Source of the DNA: Segatella copri | GTDB lineage: Bacteria > Bacteroidota > Bacteroidia > Bacteroidales > Bacteroidaceae | Assembly (NCBI RefSeq): GCF_019127135.1 | Contig: NZ_JAHOEA010000068.1 | Coordinates: forward strand, 1 to 15,252 | Length of the DNA: 15,252 bases | Direction of reading: 5' to 3' | Shown: one piece after another, positions 14,889 to 15,252 of the stretch | How the letters are laid out: each line of letters opens with the position of its first letter | How positions within the stretch are numbered: position 1 is the first letter of the stretch | Program-made: the position numbers and the translations under genes | The notes under the pieces: generated by a model | What the model saw: only the letters and a program-made list of their open reading frames with translations | What the model was told of the DNA's origin: nothing | Database searches by the model: none

Positions 14889-15053
14889 ATTAATTGTTTT
14901 ATGGAACCTGAAAAGCTGAAATACAACATCAGTGATTTCGCGGTGGCAACTTGTGAGAAAAAGAAAGGCTGCTCACCTCAGTCCCGTTAGATACCTTAAT
15001 GGATACCTTCTCACACAACAAAAAGCACAAGATACTGGTATCCTTATTCTTAT
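14889..15053 (-). ncRNA. Putative structured 5' leader of the transglycosylase mRNA
   Basis: Between the predicted start (about 15053) and the ATG lie about 165 nt with several exact complementarities on the minus strand. GGATACC (15043-15037) pairs with GGTATCC (15007-15001). GTGAGAA (15014-15008) pairs with TTCTCAC (14959-14953). Together these interleave as an H-type pseudoknot. The same segments have alternative partners: GGTATC at 14995-14990, GTGAG at 14976-14972, and CTTGTG (15031-15026) with CACAAG (14955-14950). A 14-codon reading frame (14929-14885) ends overlapping the gene's ATG. I recognise no known riboswitch consensus. This is a candidate cis-regulatory RNA. Confidence 0.4.
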
Positions 15054-15059
15054 CGTTTG

Positions 15060-15090
15060 CAAAGATACAAAAAAAAATCGAATTATGCAA
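15060..15090 (-). promoter_or_regulatory. Promoter of the lytic transglycosylase gene
   Basis: On the minus strand: TTGC (15087-15090), a 19-nt spacer and TATCTTTG (15060-15067), giving a predicted start near 15053. Confidence 0.7.
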
Positions 15091-15091
15091 G

Positions 15092-15110
15092 TAATCAGCT
15101 GATTATCAGC
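15092..15110. promoter_or_regulatory. Palindrome TAATCAGCTGATTA with an extra half-site, next to the -33 element
   Basis: A perfect 14-bp palindrome (15092-15105) lies one base upstream of the -33 TTGC. A further ATCAGC (15105-15110) creates a second, overlapping dyad (GCTGAT-T-ATCAGC). Three half-sites in 17 bp beside a promoter are a good candidate for a regulator-binding site; the protein is unknown. Confidence 0.5.
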
Positions 15111-15127
15111 GCATTTTTACGTAATTA

Positions 15128-15146
15128 AACACTTAGTAACACTTAG
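15128..15146. repeat. Direct repeat AACACTTAG x2 with 10-bp period
   Basis: AACACTTAG occurs at 15128-15136 and 15138-15146, between the rRNA terminator and the transglycosylase promoter. The 10-bp period would place both copies on one helix face. No function can be assigned. Confidence 0.35.
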
Positions 15147-15170
15147 GTTTGATATAAATCAAGCAAAAAC

Positions 15171-15203
15171 AAAAAAGCCCCGACTACTTTCGTAATCGAG
15201 GCT
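15171..15203 (-). terminator. Intrinsic terminator of the rRNA operon
   Basis: On the minus strand AGCCTCGATTAC (15203-15192) pairs with GTAGTCGGGGCT (15187-15176), a 12-bp stem including two G-U pairs, capped by a GAAA tetraloop and followed by a T-run (15176-15171) and further T-rich sequence. It begins about 10 nt after the 5S rRNA 3' end. Confidence 0.92.
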
Positions 15204-15213
15204 CTTGATAAAA

Positions 15214-15252
15214 GGAGGCGGCTACCTACTCTCCCGCATTGCATTGCAGTAC
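15214..15252 (-). rRNA. rrf: 5S ribosomal RNA, 3' end only
   Basis: The minus strand reads GTACTGCAATGCAATGCGGG and then GAGAGTAGGTAGCCGCC, the conserved 3' part of bacterial 5S rRNA. The 5' two-thirds lie beyond the right edge. The exact 3' end is uncertain by a few bases. It is the last gene of an rRNA operon transcribed leftward into the window. Confidence 0.9.

Noticed and set aside
14921..14945. Fragments resembling hammerhead ribozyme core (CTGATG near CGAAA)
   Set aside because: The order and the full CTGANGA...GAAA core with three stems are not present.
1..15252. Mobile element, prophage, CRISPR array or toxin-antitoxin system
   Set aside because: I saw no transposase, integrase, phage structural gene, spaced repeat array or toxin pair; the one tRNA gene has no attachment-site duplication in the window.

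Overview
The window looks like a chromosomal segment from a member of the Bacteroidota, most likely a Prevotella/Segatella-type gut organism. The evidence is: promoters of the Bacteroidota form (TTTG or TTGC, a 19-20 nt spacer, then TAnnTTTG); no clear Shine-Dalgarno sites; a TamA homologue that is a lipoprotein (TamL) next to TamB; and a DUF4827-type lipoprotein beside a Bacteroidota-type phosphohexosamine mutase. The genus is an inference; no 16S sequence is present. All recognised genes lie on the minus strand, so the reading order is right to left. The content is core chromosomal: I see no insertion sequence, prophage, CRISPR array or other mobile element.

From the right edge: the 3' end of a 5S rRNA gene with a strong intrinsic terminator closes an rRNA operon that lies outside the window. 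Next comes a promoter with an abutting palindrome, a roughly 165-nt leader with mutually exclusive or pseudoknotted helices, and a small secreted SLT-type lytic transglycosylase with its own terminator. An initiator tRNA-Met follows, with its own promoter and terminator and a weakened '3GC' anticodon stem.

The centre is a probable five-gene operon: a TetR-family regulator, 3-oxoacyl-ACP reductase FabG, an RluA-family pseudouridine synthase, TamB (1588 aa) and TamL (801 aa). The tetR promoter carries a perfect 16-bp palindrome exactly between its -33 and -7 elements and a second inverted repeat over the start site, so autoregulation is likely. If the genes are co-transcribed, the regulator could tie fatty-acid synthesis to outer-membrane assembly.

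On the left are two short transcription units. One holds a nucleotidyltransferase and a DHH/DHHA1 phosphoesterase (NrnA-like). The other holds a DUF4827-type lipoprotein with a C-terminal segment resembling FKBP, followed by GlmM. It ends in a long hairpin terminator. At the extreme left edge is a promoter for a gene lying off the window.

The best candidates for something undescribed are the structured leader of the transglycosylase gene, the palindrome-embedded tetR promoter driving a fabG-tam cluster, and the atypical initiator tRNA. None of these is proven by sequence reading alone.
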